DNA of 64,000 nt from Protula sp. h YS-2021 (taxonomy: Eukaryota; Annelida; Polychaeta; Sabellida; Serpulidae), in the NCBI GenBank assembly GCA_949752745.1, contig OX457024.1, positions 48,302,490 to 48,366,489 on the forward strand, in the 5' to 3' direction. The notes under the pieces are model-generated. The model did not search any database and was not told where the DNA came from. It was given only the letters and a program-made list of their open reading frames with translations. Positions 11,901 through 23,900 of the stretch are shown here, piece by piece; the stretch's first letter is position 1, and the number at the start of each line of letters is the position of its first letter. The position numbers and the translations under genes were made by a program.

Positions 11901-14900
11901 ACCCACACTCAATGCCTCAGTGGTGTCGCCCACCCCTCCCTTGATCCTTGTGCATGTTGAGCCAATAGAACCCACATGTGGATGAGAAGTGTCGGGAAGA
12001 TATTCGTTATGTGTAGGGCCTATTGTGAAAAGCAATTCATAGTAAACCCCCCCCCCCCCTCCCCGACATAATGAGCCCCCCCCCCCCCAATTTTGTAATC
12101 ACAGTAGAAAGTCCTCCCTTCTCCCTTCTGTGTTAAGTGTTTTTTTTATGTTACACAGAGGCAAATGATGTCTGAGTGATTATAAATGTAGGGCCTAACA
12201 AAACTTGCTGTATCCATATGATGACCAGCTAATTGCAATTAGGCTGAAGTACAGTTCAGCAGTTACAAATATGATTATGATCAGGGTTGGCATTTTTCCC
12301 GGCCATAACCTATTTTTCTAGGGCAGTGAAAAAAAACTGGAAAAAATCTGACAGAAAATGGGAAAAAGTGAAAAAGTCTGAAATTTACCTAAAATATGAC
12401 TTTGTAATTTTATCCACAAGTAAATGTGGTGAAACTGCCACAGTATTTCAGTATACAAACACACACAAAACACACACCAAAATTCAACAATTAGGAGCAA
12501 CTTGTAGAAAACGACCAGGACAAAGAAATCATTATAGAGGGGCTTTCAAACGGCTTAAGCATTGTAAATGTGAACCGCGGACGAAATGCAATGTTTCCCG
12601 GACCAAATTCTGTGTGGGGCAGCGAATAGCTGCGCTGCGGAGAGCAAATTTAGGGGTGAAGTGGAGGCAGAGATAAGGAAGGAGCTGCAGCCAGGCCGCT
12701 GCAGAATTATGCAGCAGAAACTAACCATCGTGTCCCCGATCTCAGCGGTTCTAAAGGACGAGGACGGCATATGACTAATCCACGACTGCTCCCAGCCTGA
12801 CGACGGATTACTCAACAGTTTCGCTTCACCCGACAAACTCACATATACGTCCGTCGACGCAGTAGTAGCCTTAACAGGACAGGTAACCCATCGGTGTAAG
12901 ATCGACCTAAATCCGCTTATTGCTAGCCAGCTTCAACCCGTTCTCGCAACAATGTACGGCTCTGAAGTGGAAGTTTGACGGTGATTCGTACTCTCATATA
13001 TGTGTATATGTACTACACCGAAACGGTTCTGTTCGCAGCCTCTAATTGAGAATGGTAAAGGAACTCTGTATCAATCTATATAACGAAACCAAAGATCCTA
13101 TATTTGTAAGGTTATATATTCAACACGCGCCTCCCCTTCGGGTCGTCCCTAAGCGTTGGCATCATCCACCGGATAACCCCAAGCGTTTGCCGGATGCTGC
13201 ATCCCCGGGGAATCAAAGTCGTCATCTGCCATCTCGGTGACTTCTTCATAACGGCAGAAACGTACGAAGACGCGATGAAAGGCGTGGGGTGCCTCATCCA
13301 TTTGTGAGTTTCGCTCAGTGTCTCTATCAGCTGGGAGACGTGCCCTTCTCCCATCCAGTGCCTCACCTGGCTAGTTCTAGTTCTTCAGAAAATGCAATCG
13401 ACACAAACTTGATAGAAAATGGGTAATATGTGATTAAGAAACATCTGAAGAATATTTAAGAACATAACAGCTGTTTTAAGGATAAAAACACTTAATGAGG
13501 GGGGGGGGGGGGGGGGGAGGGGAAGCTTTTTACCGGGGGATTGGAGAGGGGGAGGGGGAGTACTTCTTACCATGAAAAGCATTAGAGTTTGTTTAACCTA
13601 AGCAATAAATGATGGAGAGCGTAATAACAATAGCAAGGTGCATGTTGTTACTGAACATGTGCTGTACATTTTCGTGAAACTCAAATAGGGTAAAAAATAA
13701 CCGAAATACCCGAAGTTTTCGGTTCGGGACTCGATGTGTTACGTCGGGGTTCAGTTGCGAACCCTAATTATAGCCGATGTTACACCCTGTTATACAGTCT
13801 GTACACTGCTGTGTTATATGCACCCTGCTGTGCTATATGCGGGGTTCGGAAAAATGGTAACGAAAAAAAAACGGTAAAGGGAAAAAAATGATACAGCGTT
13901 CAAAACGAAAAAAAAGGTAATAACACCATATTATTTAACATAAGAATTCTGAAGTAAATAAGAAACCACATATTTTTTGGGCTATTCGGGAATGGATTAC
14001 CCATAAATCGAAAGCCGCAAAAATCGATGTTTATACTTTTCTTATAACAAAGTGTGAAAAATAGCTGAGCAATGTAACTTCGTATCCTTGACCTGCTATA
14101 CAGCTGTGTACACCCTCTCTACGGTATGCACCCTGCTCTACGGTACGCACCCTGCTCTACTGTTTGCACCCTGCTCTAGGGTATGCACCCTGCTCTAGTG
14201 TTCGCACCCTGCTGTACTGTTTGCACCCTGTTCTAGGGTATGCACCCTGCTGTACTGTTTGCACCCTGCTCTAGGGTATGCACCCTGCTCTACTGTTCGC
14301 ACCCTGCCTTACCGTTTGCACCCTGTTCTAGGGTATGCACCCTGCTGTACTGTTTGCACCCTGCTCTAGGGTATGCACCCTGCTCTAGGGTATGCACCCT
14401 GCTCTACTGTTCACACCCTGCTGTACTGTTTGCACCCTGCTCTAGGGTATGCGCCCTGCTCTAATGTTCGCACCCTTCTGTACTGTTTGCAGCCTGTTCC
14501 AGGGTATGCACTCTGCTCTACTGTTCGCACCCTGCTCTAGGGTATGCACCCGCTCTAGGGTATGCACCCTGCTCTACTGTTCACACCCTGCTGTACTGTT
14601 TGCACCCTGCTCTGGGGTATGCACCCTGCTCTACTGTTCGCACCCTGCTGTACCGTTTGCACCCTGTTCTAGGGTATGCACCCTGCTGTACTGTTTGCAC
14701 CCTGCTCTAGGGTATGCACCCTGCTGTACTGTTTGCACCCTGCTCTAGGGTATGCACCCTGCTCTACTGTTCGCACCCTGCCTTACCGTTTGCACCCTGT
14801 TCTAGGGTATGCACCCTGCTGTACTGTTTGCACCCTGCTCTAGGGTATGCACCCTGCTCTAGGGTATGCACCCTGCTCTACTGTTCACACCCTGCTGTAC

Positions 14901-17900
14901 CGTTTGCACCCTGTTCTAGGATATGCACCCTGCTGTACTGTTTGCACCCTGCTGTACTGTTTGCACCTTGCTCTAGGGTATGCACCCTGCTCTAGGGTAT
15001 GCACCCTGCTCTACTGTTCACACCCTGCTGTACCGTTTGCACCCTGTTCTAGGGTATGCACCCTGCTGTACTGTTTGCACCCTGCTGTACTGTTTGCACC
15101 CTGCTCTAGGGTATGCACCCGCTCTAGGGTATGCACCCTGCTCTACTGTTCACTCCCTGCTGTACTGTTTGCACCCTGCTCTAGGGTATGCACCCTGCTC
15201 TACTGTTCGCACCCATCTGTACCGTTTGCACCCTGTTCTAGGGTATGCACCCTGCTGTACTGTTTGCACCCTGCCCTATTGTATGCACCGTGCTGTAGGG
15301 TCTGTACCCTACTCTGACTTTCTGTCAAGCATTTTACTAACTTGTGAGTCCAGCCTGTATAGTTTTACTTATCTTGTCGTTACAGGTTAAAAACAAAATG
15401 CCGGCTCCCGTGCAGATAACAGCTGAGCAGCTGTTACGGGAGGCCAAGGAAAGAGAGTTGGAACTTGTACAGCCGGTAGGTGCCTTTCATTTGTGGAGTT
15501 GCGCGTTTCTACTTAAGGGTCAATTATATTTTAGATATCACAAATCAGATATATTCTAATATATACAAGTGTATTTAAGTAAAATAATCGAACATCAAAA
15601 TATATCCATTTCTTTCATCTTGTAGTCTAAATGTGCAAGCAAAATATAGCTGCGTCTCCATGGCTGTATGTAATGTGCGGGTATCAAAACAGCCTACATG
15701 CGAGCCAGTAGGATTGCTTGCTGTCTGATTTATATGTATGGTTGCACTGACGTGTTACGCACACGAATCGGCCTGTAGGAATGGCGCTCAGACAATGGGC
15801 TCATGGAACACATGTGTTGTTGATGAAGATCTTGCTGAGTACCGTTGGTTTATTTGTAGCCGCCCACCCAGAAAATCTCGGATGAAGAGGAGTTGAAAGC
15901 TTACAAGTTAAGGAAAAGAAAGGTAAAGTAAATGCCAGCGACGCACGCGTGCAGTGGTTTGTGTAGTGTGCACGTGACTCTCGAGCCAGTCCACGTGATC
16001 AGCTGAGACTGAGGTTAACTAGTCACACGTGTCCGTTTGAGTAATAGTGCGCTATAAAATGTAAGATTACCCTGTAAACATGTTTTCATTTAATTAATGT
16101 TATCATATAAAATGTACGATTATCATGTAAACATGTTTCCATTTAAGTAATATTATCCAATAAAATGTAAGATTACCCTGTAAACATCTTTCCATTTAAG
16201 TAATATCGCCCTGCAAACAAGTAAACCGTTAACATTATGAAATTAGTTCAGTATCCACAACATTGGAAAATTCTTAACTTTCTGCAGGAGTTTGTTTGAT
16301 GAACAGCAAAATTAAACCGTATGAAAAAAGACTCAGAATGAAAATGTTGCGGTGTTTCCGGGAACTAATTATTGTCGCCACACAAGCATTCTGCTTCTAT
16401 TTCATTTATGAAAATCAGTATTTATTTTTTTCCAGTAAATGTTGCTTGACTTTCTTTTTTCGTTTGTTTGACATTTAATCAGGAATTTGAGGATAACATC
16501 AGAAAAAATCGAAGTGTCATGTCCAACTGGCTGAAGTACGCTGCTTGGGAAGAGAGCCAGAAAGAGATCTTAAGGTGCGCCCTGATCGTTCCCTGCAGTG
16601 TTCTAACATTTGCAACGATTCAGATATTTATTTGAACCCAATTCTCAGATTCAATTCTCTTATGTACATGGCATTTTTTTGGCCGGAGTGAGAACGGCGT
16701 AGACCTGCGATAAAGTTCACACAGATGACAAAATGAGCCGAATATTCAGGTGGAATACGATGAGGTGGAGAGCACACTCAGCACGTACATTTTTAGGCCC
16801 CAACCCTTCGGATTGGGGCCTATAGGTTTGGGGTGTCCGTCAGTCCGTCTGTCCGTCCATCTGTCCGTCATCGCTTTATACCCCTATGAATTTGGGGGGC
16901 GGTTGGGGCCTGCGTGTGTTTCACAAATACTTACTTGTGTTATTTTGTTGCACATCCTTTCGACCGCGTCCACAACAGTAGCGCTGCCAGGGCAGATTTC
17001 TCACAGTTACTCGCTACAACTTTTCCTCAAGTCATACAAATTATGATATATTTAGGCAGAATGCCGGTTAACTAAAAATTTGATGAATTTCTACCCTGGC
17101 CTTTATGTGTAGATGAGTTTGCAGATAAATTCACCTAGAGTGTGGAGAAAGCGCATGCCTCTGTGTTGATGTCGTGCAGGGCGAGGTCGGTGTACGAGAG
17201 GGCGCTCGATGTCGATCACCGCAACGTCACGCTCTGGCTCAAGTATGCCGAAATGGAAATGAAGTAAGTCGATTCTGTGATGTCCCATTTCTTGGCAAGA
17301 GCAGGCAAAGTCATTTCCTATTCTGTTGAAGACTTCATTAAGCCTGTGTTTAAACATCCTTCAAGTTCTTCGCTGTTGGTGATTGGATGTCTCTCCTTTC
17401 TCGGGTGCCCATGTGGGCCCATCGGTCTGCTGAAATTTCTGACAAAATGAGTGCATTATGACGACATCTTGTAAGATAGAGGTCTGCATGGTTGGATATG
17501 AAATGCCGAAGTGATGTAGGGATGTTTGTGTGAGTTCAGTTCTAGTAGTCTGGGCGAACGTTCTGGTCGTCTGGCCGAGCGTTCTAGTAGTCTGGCCGAG
17601 CGTTCTAGTAGTCTAACCGAGCGTTCTGGTAGTCTGGCCGAGCGTTCAGATGAAAATCAGGAAAGTGTTTTAAAAAGTTCCGATACACATCAGCGTAACA
17701 CAATTAGATTTGATAAAAGTTATAACAGATTAGGGCTCGCAGACGCAGAGTAAAACCTGCTAAAACTGACTACTTTGCAGACCGGGATAAAACCTGTTTG
17801 TTGTCATCAGTTTCTAGCACTGCATCAAGATACGTACAGTAAAACTTATCTGTCGTGACCACTCCAGGTCTGCATAAAAAAGACGTGCAGTAAAACCTGT

Positions 17901-20900
17901 TTGAGTTTGGTGTAGAACAAAATTGACCATATAAAACTTTATAAAAGGAAGGGGTGCACTGGCTGTTCTAGTTTGGTTCAAAGACTGGTTGGATTTTCTT
18001 AAGGAAAACTAAATAAAAAGCAGAAAATCGTGTGCTGCAACGCACAACTAAAATGAACTTCACACTGGAGGGCATGACTGGTTCGGGTGGGGTGGAGCTG
18101 TATAGCGGAGGAGGAGGAATTGCTGCACTGAGAGTAGAGAGGCCGAGAGGGCTTTTTGGCCCCGCGGGCGAAGGCCGAACAAAGTATGTAAACTTGAACC
18201 GTAAATTTCGTCAAAAAATTGCAGACTCTTTGATAAATCTATGTTGAAAAGTTGAAAAGCAAACTTGATTTCAGGCACAGACAGGTAAACCACGCGCGAA
18301 ACTTGTGGGATCGGGCTATTACAATACTGCCGAGGGCCAACCAGTTCTGGTATAAATACACCTACATGGAAGAAATGCTTGGAAACGTCTCAGGTAGCTT
18401 TATTAGCTCTTTGGTGACTAGTGAAAGTTAAAAACTTAGCCAAAAAATGCTAATAATAAGGCCATTGTCTTATATAACGTATCATGTGTGGTGAACTGTA
18501 ATGTGAAGTGAAATATTTTAATAATATGAGGGATGGTGCCGTGTTAAAATAATGAGCAGTTTGTGACTGGGGGCAGGTGGGCGTCAGATTTTCGAGCGCT
18601 GGATGGAGTGGGAACCGGAGGAACAGGCGTGGCACTCCTACATCAACTTTGAGATGCGCTACAAGGAGCTGCAGCGAGCCAGAGCCATCTACGAGCGCTA
18701 TATCCTTTTGTTGATCATTCATCTACAGGCAAATATACAAAAAAAAATGAACTGCAGTGGACCCTTGTTTATCCACTGACAGCGAAGTTCTAAATTCTTG
18801 GCTCATTTCTGTGCAACGATGTTACACTCTTATGTTGCCAGAAAAAAAACTCGAGCATTGAACGTCCCGCAGCATTCAGAGAAAATAGCTAAATTCTACC
18901 CTTGGCTTGTTCAAAGTAGTGCATGCGTTAGGCATTGCGCCTTGCCGTTGTCAGCGTCATTTATGCTCTATGCCGAACACCTGTAAGTTTAGAATGGGGC
19001 GTTTCCACTGCCATAACTGTCTTTCCGGCTTACCGATACCACATACTGGTCATTCAAGGAAAATGTTAACAAAACGACATTTTTGTTTCATATATTTTTT
19101 AGATTGTCTGTTCAGCACTCGCTGTTATCGTTTCCTTCAGTATGTTAGAAGAACCTAGGATCTAGAAGGAGGCAACACAATAGCTCACGGTTTCTGTGTT
19201 TTCGTTGTAGCACTGCTTGGAGTTCTCTGTCGATATTTTTAAAATGTCCTCTGTATTTCACGAACTGTTTACACCGGCTTTAGCATTGACCTTGACCTGT
19301 GCGTACTCGTGCTCGTGCACCCGGAGGTCAAGAACTGGATCAAGTACGCGCGCTTCGAGCAGAAGCACAGCTACGTGAGCAGCGCGCGCGCCATCTACGA
19401 GCGCGCCGTCGAGTTCTTCGGCGAGGACAACATGGACGAGGCTCTCCTCATCGCCTTCTCCAAATTTGAAGAGGCCCAAAAAGAGGTGACGTTATCAGTT
19501 GTAGCAGGGGAGAAAAAGGCAATGGGATACTTAAGTTTTTCACACAGCAACACAAAATTTAACGTGCGGGAAATTAATTTTAATATGTGCTTCGTTATTT
19601 GAAAGGTGTTTGGACTGCAAGAAGTCGCATATCGTTGCTGCTTTCTTTCACTTAGCTATGTGTCTTTGAATTTTGAGGTGTTTTGCACTGTATGTTCAGG
19701 TAGTAGGCAACTTTACTTTACAATTTAAATTTAAATAAATTTTATTCATAGTGGTAGGCGGCTTACGATGGTCCTTGGTCCATTCGGCCCTTTACCGATT
19801 CGGTCCAACCGATTCGGCCCTTTGTGAAAGTCGATTCGGCACCAACTTGGATGATTCGGCCCTTCGGCCCTTGGCGTTAACAAACAACACACGAGGGTCA
19901 AAGTCTTTTTATTCTTTCTTTTTTTATTATTTATATCTCATAACACACGACATTTTGTAGTAATGCATAATGCATTCTAGTAATGCATGCGAAATTGCAT
20001 TTCACAGCCGGTAATGTAATAAGCCGTTTGTTGTGATTTTGCACATGAGTCGAAACACTTAATTTCAATTAAAGCTCTAAAGATTTCACACACCGGAGAT
20101 TTCTGTATGAACTGCAGTTGTGAACATCACACTAAAAACTAATTGCAGTTGAAGGCATAGTCAGGGATTTGTTTTTGCTCTGCTAACCAATGCTTCAGTA
20201 GACGCAGTGGTGATGAAAGCAATGCTTCCACGAGAAATTCAATGCGTCCAAGACGCAATCAATGCGTTCAGAACAAAATTCATATTTTTTTCGAATACTT
20301 AACAGACACGGTTTACAGTTTTATATAATTTATTTCAAACGCTTAAAAACAATTTGAATACAACTTAAATGCTGCGATCGGTAAATGATCTAACAAAGAA
20401 ACAAAACACCCATACACTTATCAAACTCTGTTTTTACACGTAACTTTTAGCAACACTGGGCAGTAGATTGTCATAATGCTCTCATGTGAGACAAAGAATT
20501 AAAGAACTGATTTACGAAGAGGATGAAAATGAATATATATATATATATTATAGGACGTAAGATATAAAAAATAATGCGTGCCAGCGGACGTAGTCACGCC
20601 GAAAGCAATGCTTCCTGGGTAAAATCAATGCTTCCAGGAAGCAGGAAGCAGAGCGAAAAAATCCGTGCTTAGTATTATACTCCTTGTCTTTTATTTACCG
20701 GAGATCCCACATTTACATATCATGTGATTTGTTCAGCTGTACCTCTCATCACAACATAAAAGCTTTTATCCGTGCCCCTAAAAAAAAAAAGAATAACAAT
20801 AACAAAAACGTGGTGCCGAATCAACCAAAAAGGGCCGAATCCGTTAAGGGCCGCTTCGGTAAAGGGCCGAATCATACAAACCCCCTTACGATGGTCTCTG

Positions 20901-23900
20901 GAATCAGTATAACTGTAACTTTCAGAGCGGGCCCTCAAAGTATTCAAGTCAATTGAATTCTGCTGGTAATAAGTAAGCGCTACAGCGTTAAAAGAAAACT
21001 CCTAAAAAATGCTGCTGCTAAGAATGTTTCATCCTTACCCGTTGCCTCACGACTTGCCTGACGTTGTGGCTTACAGCACGAGAGGGCGCGGGCCATCTAC
21101 AAGTACGCGCTGGACCACCTGCCGAAGGAGCGCTGCGAGGAGATCTACAAACAATACACGATCCACGAGAAGAAGTACGGCAGCCGCGCAGGCATCGAGG
21201 ACGTCATCGTCAGCAAGCGGAGGTTCAAGTACGAGGAGGTGAGGCCTTGTCTTAACACGAGCGTGGGCGGGGGGGGGGGGGGGGGGGAGGGGTGCATAGG
21301 GCAGCCGCGCGGGCATCGAGGACGTCATCGTGAGCAAGCGGAGGTTCAAGTACGAGGAGGTGGGGTCTTGTCTTTACACGAGCGTGGGCAGTTAGGCGGG
21401 GGGGGGGGGGGGGTAGGGGCGCAGGCATCGAGGATGTCGTCAGCAAGCGCTAAGTACGAGGAGGTGAGGCCTTGTCTTTAGTGGAACATGGGCAGTTTGG
21501 CGTGAAGAGCGAAGGCCTTAAGATGCATATGCCTCGTCCACATTACCATGATACGTCTTTATAGAGTAATCATAGAATTACGGGGAAAGATGTGTCGTCT
21601 TGTTCCTGGCTTTAAAGTATTAGCAAGTCGTTAAACACAGTGATGACACGGAGTGTCTTCTGGCGGAAAGCCCACCGAACAGTGGCAGTGAGCTAAAATA
21701 TCCTAGGAGAATCCAAAGCTCGTGGCTGTTTTTGCAGGAAGTGAAGAGTAACCCACACAATTACGACGCGTGGTTCGACTACCTGCGCCTGATGGAGTCT
21801 GAGGGTGACCTGGAGGTAGTGCGGGATGTATACGAGCGAGCCATCAGCAACGTCCCTCCGTCACGGGTACGTCCGCGTGCGGTTATAGGAGAAGTCGGTA
21901 ACATTGATGTGGTAGATGTTACAACAGGCCGATAACTGTTCAAGGGGGAAGTTTGTTTAGAATAACCGTTAAAAAGCATCAAATGAGTTGTAGAGGTGAC
22001 AGGGTTAGGGGTTTCTCATATTTAGTTTTAGCAAGGCTGGATGTGTAATACAACTAGCCCAGTCGGTTAAGAATGAGGTAAACGAATTTTTACCCTTATT
22101 CAGCAAGACTGACTTAAGGTTATGGTAAAAAAGGAAATGGAAGATACAGAACTCGATAGCTTTGTGAAGTGTGTTGGAATATTGAGGGGATGCGGCGAGC
22201 GCTTAGTATTCTAGTTTTTGCGTGACCAGGAGAAGCGCCACTGGCGCCGGTACATCTACCTGTGGATCAACTACGCCGTCTACGAGGAGCTGGAGGCGGC
22301 CGATGCGGAGACGGCGAGGCAGGTGTACGAGGCCTGCCTGGAGCTCATCCCGCATAAAAAATTCACCTTCGCCAAAATCTGGCTCATGTTTGCGCATTTT
22401 GAAGTGCGCCAGAAAAATCTGCAGCGTGCTCGAAAAATATTGGTAAGTGTCGGCCATGGCTTAAAGTGGTAAGTGTCGGGGATGGTTTATATTGGCAAGT
22501 GTCGGGGATGGTGTACACACGCAGCTGTGTCAATTCCCTGATTCGTGCTACATTGTAACTTTTATAGCGACTTAAGCAAGAAAATCCTCGATCTAAGCCC
22601 GTTTCCGCGTTGTTGGTTGCACGGGAGTCTACTGTTCGAGCCCTTCAAAACAGAATCGAGATATCATGTGTAGTATATGAGAAAATTTTACCAGCAATTT
22701 CATCCTCTTATTATTTAGATTTGTGCCAGACGTAACTGACGGTTTTCAATACATGTGATACTTGCCACATGTCACATGGATTCAAAATAAGCCAGGCCGT
22801 ACTTGATCGCAAGCCAGCATCGCTGTGGCCATATTAGTTGAGGAAGAGCGTGGTTTTACGTTACAGGGTACCGCTATTGGGAAATGCCCCAAAGACAAGC
22901 TCTTCCGCGGCTACATAGACATGGAGATCCAGCTGCGGGAGTTTGACCGCTGCCGTATATTGTATGAAAAATACTTGACGCACAACCCGGAAAACTGCAC
23001 CTCGTGGATGAAGGTATCCCCACCCCCCCCCCCCCCCGTGTAATATTTCTTCCTTTGGCATAAATTGCAATTACAATCACCACGTGCCCATATATCTCTG
23101 AGCCGTACGTGCTGAGCTCTAAGAGATGGCTTACATTCTAAGCTGTGTCCAGCTGTGATTAAAAAAAAACAAGAACAAGGTACAAGACAGTGCAGTAATT
23201 GTATGTGAGGTGTTTGCAGGGTTCGTACAAGTGCTTAGAAGTGCTTATTTTTCATGAAAAAGTGCTTAGAAGTGCTTATTTTTTCAAAGTCAAGTATCTG
23301 TACGAACCCTGTGTTTGGCGTTTAGTACGCGGAGCTGGAGACGATATTGGGCGACACAGAGCGAGCCCGAGCCATATTCAAGCTGGCCGTGAACCAGCCC
23401 AAGCTGGACATGCCCGAGGTGCTGTGGAAGGCCTACATAGACTTTGAGATAGAGCAGGAGGAGTACGACAAGACGCGGGCCTTGTATCGCACGCTGCTCA
23501 CGCGCACCAACCACGTCAAGGTGAGGCCATATGGCTTACTCGCCCCCAAGCACGGCGCTCGTAAGCAGCCAGTGCCTCGGTCAAAGGCAAAAGCAGAGAT
23601 CAGCAAATGCAACCTATGGCCAGTTGTAATATTTTCTGTGACGCGATAAATTCTTAGGTTTTAAGCAATATTTGGAAATTCTCAGGCCGAGTACAAAGCA
23701 GCTACTGAAATGAACGGCAGGAAGTCAGTAAAAAGATGAGACCGGCTTTACCATGGCAAGGACGTGATTGTATCTGTGTGCGTGGTGGTGAGCCTTGGCT
23801 GAGACACAATGCGAGCCCCGACAGCTGTAGTGGGTTATGTAGTAGTCTTCGTTTCATTTCGCCAGGTGTGGATCAGCTTGGCACAGTTTGAATTGAGCAT

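Noticed and set aside
13795..15312. CRISPR-like array
   Set aside because: Units are directly adjacent with no unique spacers and lie in a eukaryotic intron; this is a minisatellite. The same holds for the 34-bp array at 31910-33545.
14240..15390. Long open frames encoding a Cys-rich repeated peptide
   Set aside because: They are translations of the 19-bp minisatellite inside CRNKL1 intron 1; the same repeat is open in several frames and has no splice or start logic.
21239..21481. Gly-rich frame following exon 9 as a separate gene
   Set aside because: It is the intronic repeat of the exon 9 end; at most it is an alternative exon extension, reported as a finding.
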